From the NCBI RefSeq assembly GCF_015024225.1, contig NZ_JACJGM010000027.1:1-64000 (forward strand): a DNA stretch of 64,000 nt, in the 5' to 3' direction. The stretch is from Nocardioides lijunqiniae. GTDB lineage: Bacteria > Actinomycetota > Actinomycetes > Propionibacteriales > Nocardioidaceae. Of this stretch, positions 10,088-18,324 are shown piece after piece. The translations under genes and the position numbers were made by a program. Positions within the stretch are counted from its first letter, which is position 1, and each line of letters begins with the position of its first letter. The notes beneath the pieces are model-generated. The model had not been told where the DNA came from. It saw only the letters and a list, made by a program, of their open reading frames with translations, and did not search any database.

Positions 10088-10116
10088 GTTTTACGTCCGT
10101 TTCTGTTGACTGTCAA
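10088..10116 (-). promoter_or_regulatory. Promoter of the fruR-fruK-fruA-ptsH operon
   Basis: On the minus strand, TTGACA (10116-10111) and TAAAAC (10093-10088) are separated by exactly 17 bp, in an unusually AT-rich gap for this genome. The -35 half overlaps the -35 of the opposing ptsI promoter. Confidence 0.6.
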
Positions 10117-10134
10117 GGTCCTGGGCGTTTTACT
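10106..10134 (+). promoter_or_regulatory. Promoter of ptsI, overlapping the fru promoter
   Basis: TTGACT (10106-10111) and TTTACT (10129-10134) are 17 bp apart and lead to the ATG at 10142, 7 nt after the -10. This fits a leaderless ptsI transcript. TTGAC-T-GTCAA at 10106-10116 is a perfect palindrome that holds both opposing -35 boxes. Confidence 0.55.
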
Positions 10135-10141
10135 TGTGACC

Positions 10142-11842
10142 ATGGTCACCGACACCAGCACGTCCAGCCCCGACGGCACCGGTCTGCGCGGCACTCCCGT
10201 GGTCGGGGGGCTGGCCTACGGCCCGGCCCTCGTCATCCGCACCGAGGTCCCGGCCGAGGCGGTCGAGCGGTTCGGGGACGGCGGCTTCGCCGACGAGGCC
10301 GAGGCCCTGGCGGCGTACGACGTCGCGGTGGAGCAGGTCTCCTCGGGCTTCGGGGCCAAGGCCGCGAGCGCGTCGGGGGCGGCGGCGGAGGTCCTCACGG
10401 CCAGCGCCGGCCTGGCGCGCGACAAGGGGCTGCGCTCGGCGGTGCGCAAGTCGTTGCGCAGCGGGGACGACCTGCTCGCGGCCGTGCACGCGGCGGTGGA
10501 GCAGTTCGTCGGGGTGTTCACCACGATGGGCGGCCTCATGGCCGAGCGCGCCACCGACCTGCGCGACATCGAGCGTCGCCTCGTGGCGCGCCTCATCGGC
10601 GAGGCCGAGCCCGGCGTCCCCACCCCCGACCGCCCCTCGGTGGTCGTCGCCGAGGACCTCGCGCCCGCCGACACGGCCGGTCTCGACCCGGCGATCGTGC
10701 TCGCGCTGGTGACCGAGCGCGGCGGGCCGACCAGCCACACCGCGATCATCGCCCGCCAGCTCGGGATCCCGTGCGTCGTCGGCACCGCCGGCGCGCTCGA
10801 GCTCGACGCCGGGCGACCGCTGCTCGTCGACGGCACGGCCGGCACGGTGCGGCTGGACGCGGACCCGGCCGAGGCCGAGCGTCTCGTCGCGGCCGACAAG
10901 GAGGAGCGCGCGGCGCTCGCGACGTGGGCGGGACCCGGCGCCACGGCCAGCGGCGAGGCCGTCAAGCTGCTCGCCAACGTGGCCGACGGCCCGTCGGCGG
11001 CGAGCGCGTCGGGCGCGCCCGTGGAGGGCGTCGGGCTGTTCCGCACCGAGCTCTGCTTCCTGAACCGCACCGAGGAGCCCAGCGTCGAGGAGCAGGCCGA
11101 CATCTACGAGACGGTGCTCGCGCCGTTCAAGGACGTCGGCTACGTCGTCGTCCGCACCCTCGACGCCGGCAGCGACAAGCCCGTCGCGTTCGCCACCCAC
11201 GAGGGCGAGGAGAACCCCGCCCTCGGCGTCCGCGGCCTGCGCCTCTCCTTCGACAACCCGGGTCTGCTGGAGCGCCAGCTCGACGCGATCGCGCTGGCCG
11301 CGGAGCGCTCCGGCACCGAGACGTGGGTGATGGCGCCGATGGTCGCCACCGTCGCCGAGGCGCGCGACTTCTCCGCCGCCGTGCGCGAGCGCGGCCTCAA
11401 GGCCGGCGTCATGGTCGAGGTGCCCTCGGCCGCGCTGCTGGCCCCGCGGATGCTGGAGGTCGTCGACTTCATGTCGATCGGCACCAACGACCTCACGCAG
11501 TACACGATGGCCGCCGACCGCATGGCCACCGACCTCGCCCACCTCACCGACCCGTGGCAGCCCGCGGTGCTGCAGCTGATCGCGATCACCGCCGAGGCCG
11601 GCCGCCTGGCCGGCAAGCCGGTCGGCGTCTGCGGCGAGGCCGCCGCCGACCCGCTGCTCGCCTGCGCGCTCGTCGGCATGGGCGTCACCTCGCTGTCGAT
11701 GGCGGCCGCTGCCGTCCGCCAGGTCGGCGCCCGGCTGGGCACCACCACCTCCGAGCAGTGCGAGGACGTCGCCGAGGCGGCCCTCGGTGCCGACGACCCC
11801 GCCGCCGGGCGGGCCGCGGTGCTGGAGATCCTCGCGCGGTAG
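10142..11842 (+). CDS. ptsI: PTS enzyme I (phosphoenolpyruvate-protein phosphotransferase)
   Basis: Takes phosphate from PEP and passes it to HPr. The 566-residue protein starts at ATG 10142 (GTG 10136 is also in frame). Features in order: HPr-binding helical domain; active His199 in GGPTSHTAIIARQLGIPCVVG; PEP-binding barrel with GVGLFRTELCFLNR, SIGTNDLTQYTMAADR and the catalytic cysteine in GVCGEAAADP. It is divergent from the fru operon, so all general and fructose-specific PTS parts are encoded together here. Confidence 0.95.
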   Translation: MVTDTSTSSPDGTGLRGTPVVGGLAYGPALVIRTEVPAEAVERFGDGGFADEAEALAAYDVAVEQVSSGFGAKAASASGAAAEVLTASAGLARDKGLRSAVRKSLRSGDDLLAAVHAAVEQFVGVFTTMGGLMAERATDLRDIERRLVARLIGEAEPGVPTPDRPSVVVAEDLAPADTAGLDPAIVLALVTERGGPTSHTAIIARQLGIPCVVGTAGALELDAGRPLLVDGTAGTVRLDADPAEAERLVAADKEERAALATWAGPGATASGEAVKLLANVADGPSAASASGAPVEGVGLFRTELCFLNRTEEPSVEEQADIYETVLAPFKDVGYVVVRTLDAGSDKPVAFATHEGEENPALGVRGLRLSFDNPGLLERQLDAIALAAERSGTETWVMAPMVATVAEARDFSAAVRERGLKAGVMVEVPSAALLAPRMLEVVDFMSIGTNDLTQYTMAADRMATDLAHLTDPWQPAVLQLIAITAEAGRLAGKPVGVCGEAAADPLLACALVGMGVTSLSMAAAAVRQVGARLGTTTSEQCEDVAEAALGADDPAAGRAAVLEILAR

Positions 11843-11849
11843 CGGCCGA

Positions 11850-11964
11850 GCAGGGTTTTCAGCAGCTGCTGTTATCCCTGCTCGCTCCTGGGCATTTCCC
11901 TGACGTTCTGGGGCGAAATTCCGGCCCAGAACCTCAGGCTTTTCAGCATCTGCGGAAAAACCTG
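11850..11964. terminator. Palindromic cluster between convergent ptsI and the response regulator
   Basis: Three inverted repeats in tandem: GCAGGG/CCCTGC (11850-11881, with inner CAGCAGCTGCTG), TTCTGGG/CCCAGAA (11906-11931) and CAGG/CCTG (11935-11964) around a TTTTC/GAAAA stem. It fills the gap between two converging genes and probably terminates both. A related cluster lies at 23563-23650. Confidence 0.65.
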
Positions 11965-11965
11965 C

Positions 11966-12607
11966 TCAGGCCCGCAGCCACGCGAGCACGGCCCGCACGC
12001 GCCGGTGGTCGTCCTCGGCGGCGGCGAGGTCAAGCTTGGCGAAGATGTTGTTGATGTGCTTGGCGACGGCCTTCTCGGTGACGACCAGGTGGGTGGCGAT
12101 GGCGGCGTTGCCGCGGCCCTCGGCCATGAGGGCGAGCACCTCGCGCTCGCGGGGCGTCAGCCGGTCCAGCGGCTGGGTGCGGCGCTGGGCCATGATCGAG
12201 GCGACGACCTCGGGGTCCAGCACGGTGGCGCCCGCCGCCACCCGCCGTACGCCGTCGACGAACTCCGCCACGTCGGAGACCCGGTCCTTGAGCAGGTAGC
12301 CGACGGCGCCCTCGCCGCTGGCGAGGAGCTCGCGGGCGTAGAGGTGCTCGACGTACTGCGAGATCACCATGACCGGGAAGCCGGGTCGGGCGATCCGGGC
12401 GGCGATGGCGGCGCGCAGGCCCTCGTCGGTCTGCGTGGGCGGCAGTCGTACGTCGACCACGGCGGCGTCGGCGTCCGGGTCGCGCAGCGCCTCGGTCAGG
12501 GCGGGACCGTCCTCGACGGCGTGCAGGATGGTGAAGCCGTTGCTCTCGAGGAGCTGCGTCATGCCGGCCCGGAGGAGGGCGTGGTCCTCGGCGAGGACAA
12601 GTCGCAC
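11966..12607 (-). CDS. LuxR/NarL-family response regulator
   Basis: A 213-residue two-component regulator starting at a GTG (VRLVLAEDHALLRAGM). The receiver domain has its acidic pair at residues 7-8 and the phosphoacceptor Asp52 in VVDVRLP. The C-terminal LuxR HTH is LTPREREVLALMAEGRGNAAIATHLVVTEKAVAKHINNIF (split across about residues 150-190). No later start would keep the receiver intact, so it overlaps the 3' end of the histidine kinase gene by 49 bp. It is probably activated by the adjacent kinase and may control the divergent MMPL exporter. Confidence 0.92.
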   Translation of the reverse strand: MRLVLAEDHALLRAGMTQLLESNGFTILHAVEDGPALTEALRDPDADAAVVDVRLPPTQTDEGLRAAIAARIARPGFPVMVISQYVEHLYARELLASGEGAVGYLLKDRVSDVAEFVDGVRRVAAGATVLDPEVVASIMAQRRTQPLDRLTPREREVLALMAEGRGNAAIATHLVVTEKAVAKHINNIFAKLDLAAAEDDHRRVRAVLAWLRA

Positions 12608-13728
12608 GGAACCTCCAAGGTGACCAGGGTCGGGCCGCGGGGCGGGCTGCTGACCGTCATCGTGCCGTCGAAGGCGGCCAGCCGGCGGCGGACCCCCAGC
12701 ATGCCCGACCCGCGCGCCGGATCGGCGCCGCCGCTCCCGTCGTCGCCGACGACCGCGCGCAGCCGCCCGTCCTCGTGGCCGAGCGTCACCCAGGCGTGCT
12801 CGGCGCGTGCGTGCTTGGCGACGTTCGTCAGGCACTCGGCGACGGCGAAGTAGACCGCCGACTCGACCGGTGCCGCGGGACGCCCGTCGAGGACGGCGTC
12901 GACCTGCACCGGGAGCGCCATGTCGAGGGCGAGCGCCTGCACGGCTCCGACCAGGCCGCGGTCGGCGAGCACCGGCGGGTGGATGCCGCGCACCACCGAG
13001 CGCAGGTCGCCGATCGCCGCGGAGGTCGTCGCGCGGGCGTCGCTGACCAGTCGGCGGGCGCCTTCGGGGTCGTCGGCGAAGAGCTGGTCGGCCAGGCCCA
13101 GGCTCATCGAGAGCGCCACGAGCCGCGCCTGCGCGCCGTCGTGCAGGTCGCGCTCCAGCCGCCGCAGCTCGGCGGCGGAGTGGTCGACGAGGTCGGCCCG
13201 GGTCTCGGTGAGCACCTGCACGCGCTGCTCGAGGTGCTCGGTGCGGCTCGCCGCCAGGAACCACAGGTCCACCGAGGACCGGGCCCGCATCTTGGGCCGG
13301 AGGCCGAACCACCAGATCGGGAACGTCACCACCAGCAGCAGCTCGAGCAGGCAGATCAGCGCCACCGCGAACCCGAAGGTCGCCGCCCACACCGACCAGG
13401 CCAGGTCGCGCCACGTCATCGGGTCGCGCAGCACCACCAGCAGCGCCTCGACCGGACGGCCTCGGGGGAGCGGGCGGTAGGGCCGCGGGACCGGGATGTC
13501 GAGCACCCGGGCGGCCATCAGCCGGTGCCGGTCCGCGATCCAGCGCATCGACGGCACCGAGATCGCCAGGATCGCGACGCCCACCCAGACCACGAGCGTC
13601 GCCGTGCCGACGATCCCCAGCACGAGGAAGACCAGGGCCGGCACCGCCAGCACCACCTGCGCGAGCGCGTACGCCGTCAGGCGCAGGCGGCTCGGCGGCG
13701 CCGGGGTGCTCGGGCTCGGGGTGGTCAC
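12559..13728 (-). CDS. Sensor histidine kinase (HisKA_3 type)
   Basis: The GTG at 13728 gives 389 residues and has GGAGG 9 nt upstream. It has two hydrophobic hairpins (about 15-60 and 115-150), a coiled linker, and the NarL-partner dimerisation motif RRLERDLHDGAQARLVALS with the phosphorylated histidine. The C-terminal ATPase domain has VAECLTNVAKHA (N box) and GDDGSGG. There is no large extracellular sensor, so the signal is probably sensed in the membrane. It is paired with the overlapping LuxR regulator. Confidence 0.92.
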   Translation of the reverse strand: MTTPSPSTPAPPSRLRLTAYALAQVVLAVPALVFLVLGIVGTATLVVWVGVAILAISVPSMRWIADRHRLMAARVLDIPVPRPYRPLPRGRPVEALLVVLRDPMTWRDLAWSVWAATFGFAVALICLLELLLVVTFPIWWFGLRPKMRARSSVDLWFLAASRTEHLEQRVQVLTETRADLVDHSAAELRRLERDLHDGAQARLVALSMSLGLADQLFADDPEGARRLVSDARATTSAAIGDLRSVVRGIHPPVLADRGLVGAVQALALDMALPVQVDAVLDGRPAAPVESAVYFAVAECLTNVAKHARAEHAWVTLGHEDGRLRAVVGDDGSGGADPARGSGMLGVRRRLAAFDGTMTVSSPPRGPTLVTLEVPCDLSSPRTTPSSGPA

Positions 13729-13883
13729 CGCCCCATCCTCCCCGAGAACGACCACCGCGGCAGGGGTGCAGGCACCACCTCGGACCGGGGCTCCTGGGCC
13801 CCTGACCCCGGGCCTCCGCGTCACGAGGCTGGTGGCACCGCCGACGGGAAGGACCCGCCGGCCGAGTCCCGAAGGGGAGCACC

Positions 13884-16070
13884 ATGTCCGTCACGAACCC
13901 GCTCACCGTGCTGCCGCTGCGCGCAGCCCGCTGGAGCGCCCTGCACCCCTGGCGCGCCATCTCGGCCTGGCTGGCCTTCGTCGTGCTCGCGGTCGCCCTG
14001 GCCTCCGTCGTGTCGACGGTGGAGACCGACGACACCGACTACCGGCTGGGCGACTCCGGCCGCGCCGACGAGCTCGTGGCCGAGGCCGGCCTCGAGCGCC
14101 CCGACTCCGAGAACGTCCTGGTGACCTCCGCCGACGGTCCCGTCGACCGCGCCGCGGCCCAGCAGGCCGCCGACGAGCTCGTCGCCGGCATGACCGGCCT
14201 GCCGGGCGTCGACTCCGTCGCGGAGCCGCAGTGGAGCCCCGACGGGAGCGCGCTGCTGGTCGCCGCCCAGCTGGCCCGTGACGGGGACGACGACGTCGAC
14301 GTCGCGCCGCTGACCGAGGTCACCCGCGACGTGCAGCGGGCCCACCCGGACCTCCAGGTGCGCCAGAGCGGCGACGTGTCGCTCGACGAGGCGATCGACG
14401 ACCGGGTCGGCGAGGACCTCGCGTCCGCGGAGGGCATCAGCGTCCCGATCACGCTCGTGCTGATGCTGGTCGCCTTCGGCGCCCTCATCGCCGCCGGCCT
14501 CCCGGTGCTGCTCGCCTTCACCAGCGTCGCGGCCACGATCGGCATCATGGCGCCGATCTCGCACCTCGTGCCCTCCGAGGGCACGGTCACCAGCATGATC
14601 GTGCTGATCGGCATGGCCGTCGGCGTCGACTACTCCCTCTTCTACCTCAAGCGCGAGCGCGAGGAGCGTGCCAACGGCCGTACGACGCTCGAGGCCGTCG
14701 AGATCGCCGCGCAGACCTCCGGCCACTCGATCCTGGTCTCCGGCGGCGCGGTCATCGCCTCCATGACGGGGCTGTTCGTGATGGGCGGCGCGACCTTCAA
14801 CTCCCTGGCCGTCGGCTCGATCATCGTGGTCGCGGTGGCGGTGCTCGGCTCGATCACCGTCCTGCCGGCGCTCCTGGTCAAGCTCGGCCGGTGGGTGGAC
14901 CGCCCCCGCGTCCCGCTGCTGTGGCGCCTCAACCGGCGCGTCGGTCGGGGCGGCCTGAGCCGCCGCCTGCTGGGCCCCGTGGTGCGCCACCCGCGCGTCG
15001 CCCTCGCCCTGTCGAGCGTCGTCGTCATCGCCCTCGCCGCGCCGGCGCTGGGCCTGCGCACGAACGCCGCCAACCTCGAGACGCTGCCGGGCGACATCCC
15101 CGAGGTGGCGACCATGCGTGCCCTCACCTCCGCCTTCCCCGCCGAGGGCGCCGCGGCGACCGTCGTGGTCCGTGCCGAGGGAGGACAGCAGGACGAGGTG
15201 GCCGCCGCCCTGGCCGACCTCGAGCGGCAGGCGGTCGCGACCGGCGACTTCGCGGCCTCCGACGAGCAATCCGTGACGTCCGAGGACGGCCGCACGACGG
15301 TGCTCCGCATCGGCATGCCCTACGACGAGGCCGACGAGCGTGTCAACGAGGCGCTGCGCGACCTGCGCAGCGACCTGGTGCCGGCGTCCTTCGGCGGGCT
15401 GCGGGGGACCGAGGTCGTCGTCGGTGGCGGTGCCGCCTCCAACCTGGACTACCTCGACCGGCAGTCCGACCGGCTCCCGCTGGTGATCGCGTTCGTGCTG
15501 CTGCTGACCTTCCTGATGATGCTCGCGACGTTCCGCAGCCTGCCGATCGCCCTGCTGTCGACCCTGCTCAACCTGGCCTCGGTCGGGGTGTCGTTCGGGT
15601 TCCTCGTGCTGGTCTTCCAGCACGGCTGGGGCGCCGACCTGCTCGACTTCGACAACCCGGGCTTCGTCATCGACTGGCTTCCGCTGTTCGTGCTGGTGGT
15701 GCTGCTCGGGCTGTCGATGGACTACCACGTGTTCGTGGTCAGCCGGATCCGCGAGCACCTCGACGCCGGCCTCCCGGCGCGGCTGGCCGTGCAGCGCGGC
15801 ATCGCGGACACCGCCGGCGTGGTCACCAGCGCGGCGGCGGTCATGGTGTCGGTGTTCGCCATCTTCGCCACGCTGTCGATGCTCGAGATGAAGATGATGG
15901 GCGTGGGCCTCTCGGCGGCGATCCTCCTCGACGCCACGCTGGTCCGGCTGGTCATGCTGCCGGCGGCCCTGGTCCTGATGGGCGACCGGGCCTGGTGGCC
16001 GCGATGCCCGGAGTCCCCGCGCGGGGACCTCGTGGAGGACCCGGCGTACCAGCTGGCGACCAGCCGCTAG
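13884..16070 (+). CDS. MMPL-family (RND-type) membrane transporter
   Basis: A 728-residue exporter. The ATG has GAAGGGGAG upstream. It has one N-terminal helix (about 25-42), an external domain, a five-helix bundle (about 185-330), a second external domain and a second bundle (about 530-705). Typical MMPL features include IGMAVGVDYSLFYL in the first bundle and LLGLSMDYHVFVVSRIRE in the second, with the conserved transmembrane Asp-Tyr pairs. The substrate is unknown; relatives export lipids or hydrophobic compounds. It is divergent from a two-component system 155 bp away and ends 7 bp from a converging gene. Confidence 0.93.
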   Translation: MSVTNPLTVLPLRAARWSALHPWRAISAWLAFVVLAVALASVVSTVETDDTDYRLGDSGRADELVAEAGLERPDSENVLVTSADGPVDRAAAQQAADELVAGMTGLPGVDSVAEPQWSPDGSALLVAAQLARDGDDDVDVAPLTEVTRDVQRAHPDLQVRQSGDVSLDEAIDDRVGEDLASAEGISVPITLVLMLVAFGALIAAGLPVLLAFTSVAATIGIMAPISHLVPSEGTVTSMIVLIGMAVGVDYSLFYLKREREERANGRTTLEAVEIAAQTSGHSILVSGGAVIASMTGLFVMGGATFNSLAVGSIIVVAVAVLGSITVLPALLVKLGRWVDRPRVPLLWRLNRRVGRGGLSRRLLGPVVRHPRVALALSSVVVIALAAPALGLRTNAANLETLPGDIPEVATMRALTSAFPAEGAAATVVVRAEGGQQDEVAAALADLERQAVATGDFAASDEQSVTSEDGRTTVLRIGMPYDEADERVNEALRDLRSDLVPASFGGLRGTEVVVGGGAASNLDYLDRQSDRLPLVIAFVLLLTFLMMLATFRSLPIALLSTLLNLASVGVSFGFLVLVFQHGWGADLLDFDNPGFVIDWLPLFVLVVLLGLSMDYHVFVVSRIREHLDAGLPARLAVQRGIADTAGVVTSAAAVMVSVFAIFATLSMLEMKMMGVGLSAAILLDATLVRLVMLPAALVLMGDRAWWPRCPESPRGDLVEDPAYQLATSR

Positions 16071-16077
16071 GCCGGGC

Positions 16078-18297
16078 TCAGGCGGGCGCCACGCTCACCG
16101 GGACGCCGGTGAGCGCGGCGTTGCCGGAGAGGTCGAGCAGCGCGGGGTCGGTGAGGTCGTTGATCGAGACGCCCTCGACCCCGCTGGCGTGGCGCAGGCG
16201 GGTGCCGGGGACCTGGTGGCCGTAGCCGTGGGGGAGCGAGACCACCCCCGGCATCAGGTCGTCGGACCCGCTCACCTCGACCTCGACGGCGCCGACCCGC
16301 GACGTCACGGTGACGCGGCCGCCGTCGGTGATGCCCCGGGCGGCGAGGTCGTCGGGGTGCATCAGCAGGTGGTGGCGCGGGCGTCCCCGCGTCAGTCGCG
16401 GGGTGTTGTGCATCCAGGAGTTGTTGTCTCGCTGGTGCCGCCGGCCGATGAGCAGCAGCTCCCCGTCAGGTACGACGGTCGCCGCCAGCGCGGCCCGCAG
16501 CCGCTCGAGGTCGCCCACCAACAGCGGTGGCGCGAGGTCGATGCGGTGGTCGGCGGTCTGCAGCCGCCCGGGCAGCGTGGGGCGCAGCGGGCCGAGGTCG
16601 ACGCCCTCAGGCGTGGCGCGCAGTCGTCGCATCGACACCCGGCGGCCGGTCGCGAGCAGCCCGGTGAGCACGACCGCGGGCGACGCGGCGAGCCGGGCCC
16701 TGGCCACCGCGCGGGCGCGCCAGGGCATCCGCACGCCGAGCCGGCGGCCCAGCCGCGTGGCGAGACCGGCGAAGATCTGCCAGTCGTGGCGCTGGTCGCG
16801 GGCCTTGGCGAAGACCGCCGGCGTGTAGCGGGCGGTGTTGCGCACCGCGAAGTTGTGGAAGACCAGGTCGTACTGGTCGCGCTCCAGCGCCGAGGTGGGC
16901 GGCAGGATGACGTCGGCGTGGCGCGTCGTCTCGTTGACGTAGAAGTCGACCGACACCATGAAGTCCAGCCCCTCGAGGGCCCGCGCCAGGCTCTTGCCGT
17001 CGGGCGTGGACAGGACCGGGTTGCCGGCCATCGTCACCATCGCCCGCACCTGTCCCTCGCCGGGCGTCTCGATCTCCTCGCGCAGCACCGACACCGGCAG
17101 CTCGCCGCCGAACTCCGGGCTGTCGCGCACGCGGCTGCGCCACGCGTCGAAGTGGCCGGGTCCGATGATGCGCCGCCCGACGATGTCGACGGCCGGCTCG
17201 GGGAAGAGCACGCCGCCCTCGCGGTCGAGGTTGCCGGTGAGGATGTTGAGGCACTGGATGGCCCACTGGCAGACCGACCCGAAGCCGTGGGTGGAGACGC
17301 CCACCCGGCCGTAGGCGGCGGCGCCCTCGGCGGCGGCCAGCTCGCGCGCGAGCCGGCGGACGACCTCGGCCGGCACGCCGCTGGCCGCCTCGGCGCGCTC
17401 GGGGGTGAAGTCGGCGACCGCGGCCTCCAGCCGGTCGACGCCGTCGACGTAGGCCGCCGGGCTGGTGAGTCCCTCGTCGAGCAGCACGTGCACCATCGCC
17501 AGCAGCACCGCGGCGTCGCTGCCCGGGCGCACGAAGTGGTGCTCGCTGGCGACCTTGGCGGTCTCGGTGCGCCGCGGGTCGAGCACGACCATGCGCCCGC
17601 CGCGCGCCTTGAGGTCGCGCAGCCGCTGCGGGAAGTCGGGCACCGTCATCAGCGAGCCGTTGGAGGCCATCGGGTTGGCGCCCACGACCAGGAAGTACGA
17701 CGTGCGGTCGAGGTCGGGCACCGGCACCAGCAGCTGGTGGCCGTAGAGCTGCCACGACACCAGCTGGTGGGGGACCTGGTCGACCGACGAGGCGCTGAAG
17801 CGGTTGCGCGTGCGCAGCGACCGCACGAACGCGGTGCCGTGCGTGGACGAGCCGAGCGAGTGGGCGCTGGGGTTGCCGAGGTAGACGCCCACGGCATCGC
17901 GACCGTGCTCGGTGATCGTCGCGGCGAGCCGGTCGGCCACCAGGTCGAGGGCCTCGTCCCACCCCAGCTCGACCCACTCCTCGCCCACGCGCCGCACGGG
18001 GCGGCGCAGCCGGTCGGGGTCGGTGTAGACGTCGGCCAGGGACACGCCCTTGGGGCAGACGTGGCCACGGGAGAGCGGGTCGGCGTCGTTGCCGCGCACG
18101 GCGGTCACGGCACCGCGCTCGATCGTCAGCTCGAGGCCGCAGATCGCCTCGCACAGGTTGCAGGCCGCGAGGCGCGTCCCGGAGTAGTCGGACGGGACGG
18201 GTGACGCGCTCAGGAGGCCCACGTCGGCATCGTGCCACGGATCCTGCACCGGCCCCGGGGCGATCGCGAGCCGCCGCCGGGGCGCCGCAGGTTTCAT
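16078..18297 (-). CDS. Molybdopterin-dependent oxidoreductase
   Basis: A 739-residue protein of the formate dehydrogenase / nitrate reductase catalytic family. Near the N-terminus it has a [4Fe-4S] site, CNLCEAIC with a later GHVCPKG. Molybdopterin domains follow (GDGK-type NPMASNG, LDPRRTETA), then a C-terminal cofactor-binding domain (RDNNSWMHN..., SLPHGYGHQVPG). There is no Tat signal, so it is probably cytoplasmic. No electron-transfer partner or cofactor-synthesis gene is adjacent. ATG 18297 is used here; GTG 18222 would give a shorter N-terminus nearer the Fe-S motif and leave room for a promoter. Confidence 0.9.
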   Translation of the reverse strand: MKPAAPRRRLAIAPGPVQDPWHDADVGLLSASPVPSDYSGTRLAACNLCEAICGLELTIERGAVTAVRGNDADPLSRGHVCPKGVSLADVYTDPDRLRRPVRRVGEEWVELGWDEALDLVADRLAATITEHGRDAVGVYLGNPSAHSLGSSTHGTAFVRSLRTRNRFSASSVDQVPHQLVSWQLYGHQLLVPVPDLDRTSYFLVVGANPMASNGSLMTVPDFPQRLRDLKARGGRMVVLDPRRTETAKVASEHHFVRPGSDAAVLLAMVHVLLDEGLTSPAAYVDGVDRLEAAVADFTPERAEAASGVPAEVVRRLARELAAAEGAAAYGRVGVSTHGFGSVCQWAIQCLNILTGNLDREGGVLFPEPAVDIVGRRIIGPGHFDAWRSRVRDSPEFGGELPVSVLREEIETPGEGQVRAMVTMAGNPVLSTPDGKSLARALEGLDFMVSVDFYVNETTRHADVILPPTSALERDQYDLVFHNFAVRNTARYTPAVFAKARDQRHDWQIFAGLATRLGRRLGVRMPWRARAVARARLAASPAVVLTGLLATGRRVSMRRLRATPEGVDLGPLRPTLPGRLQTADHRIDLAPPLLVGDLERLRAALAATVVPDGELLLIGRRHQRDNNSWMHNTPRLTRGRPRHHLLMHPDDLAARGITDGGRVTVTSRVGAVEVEVSGSDDLMPGVVSLPHGYGHQVPGTRLRHASGVEGVSINDLTDPALLDLSGNAALTGVPVSVAPA

Positions 18298-18324
18298 CCG
18301 CCCGTCGGGCGGAACGCTGGTGGC

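Noticed and set aside
8453..10135. A long plus-strand open frame continuous with ptsI
   Set aside because: It runs antisense to fruK and the DeoR gene, shows no PTS enzyme I similarity before residue VTMVTDTS, and is a product of high-GC codon bias.
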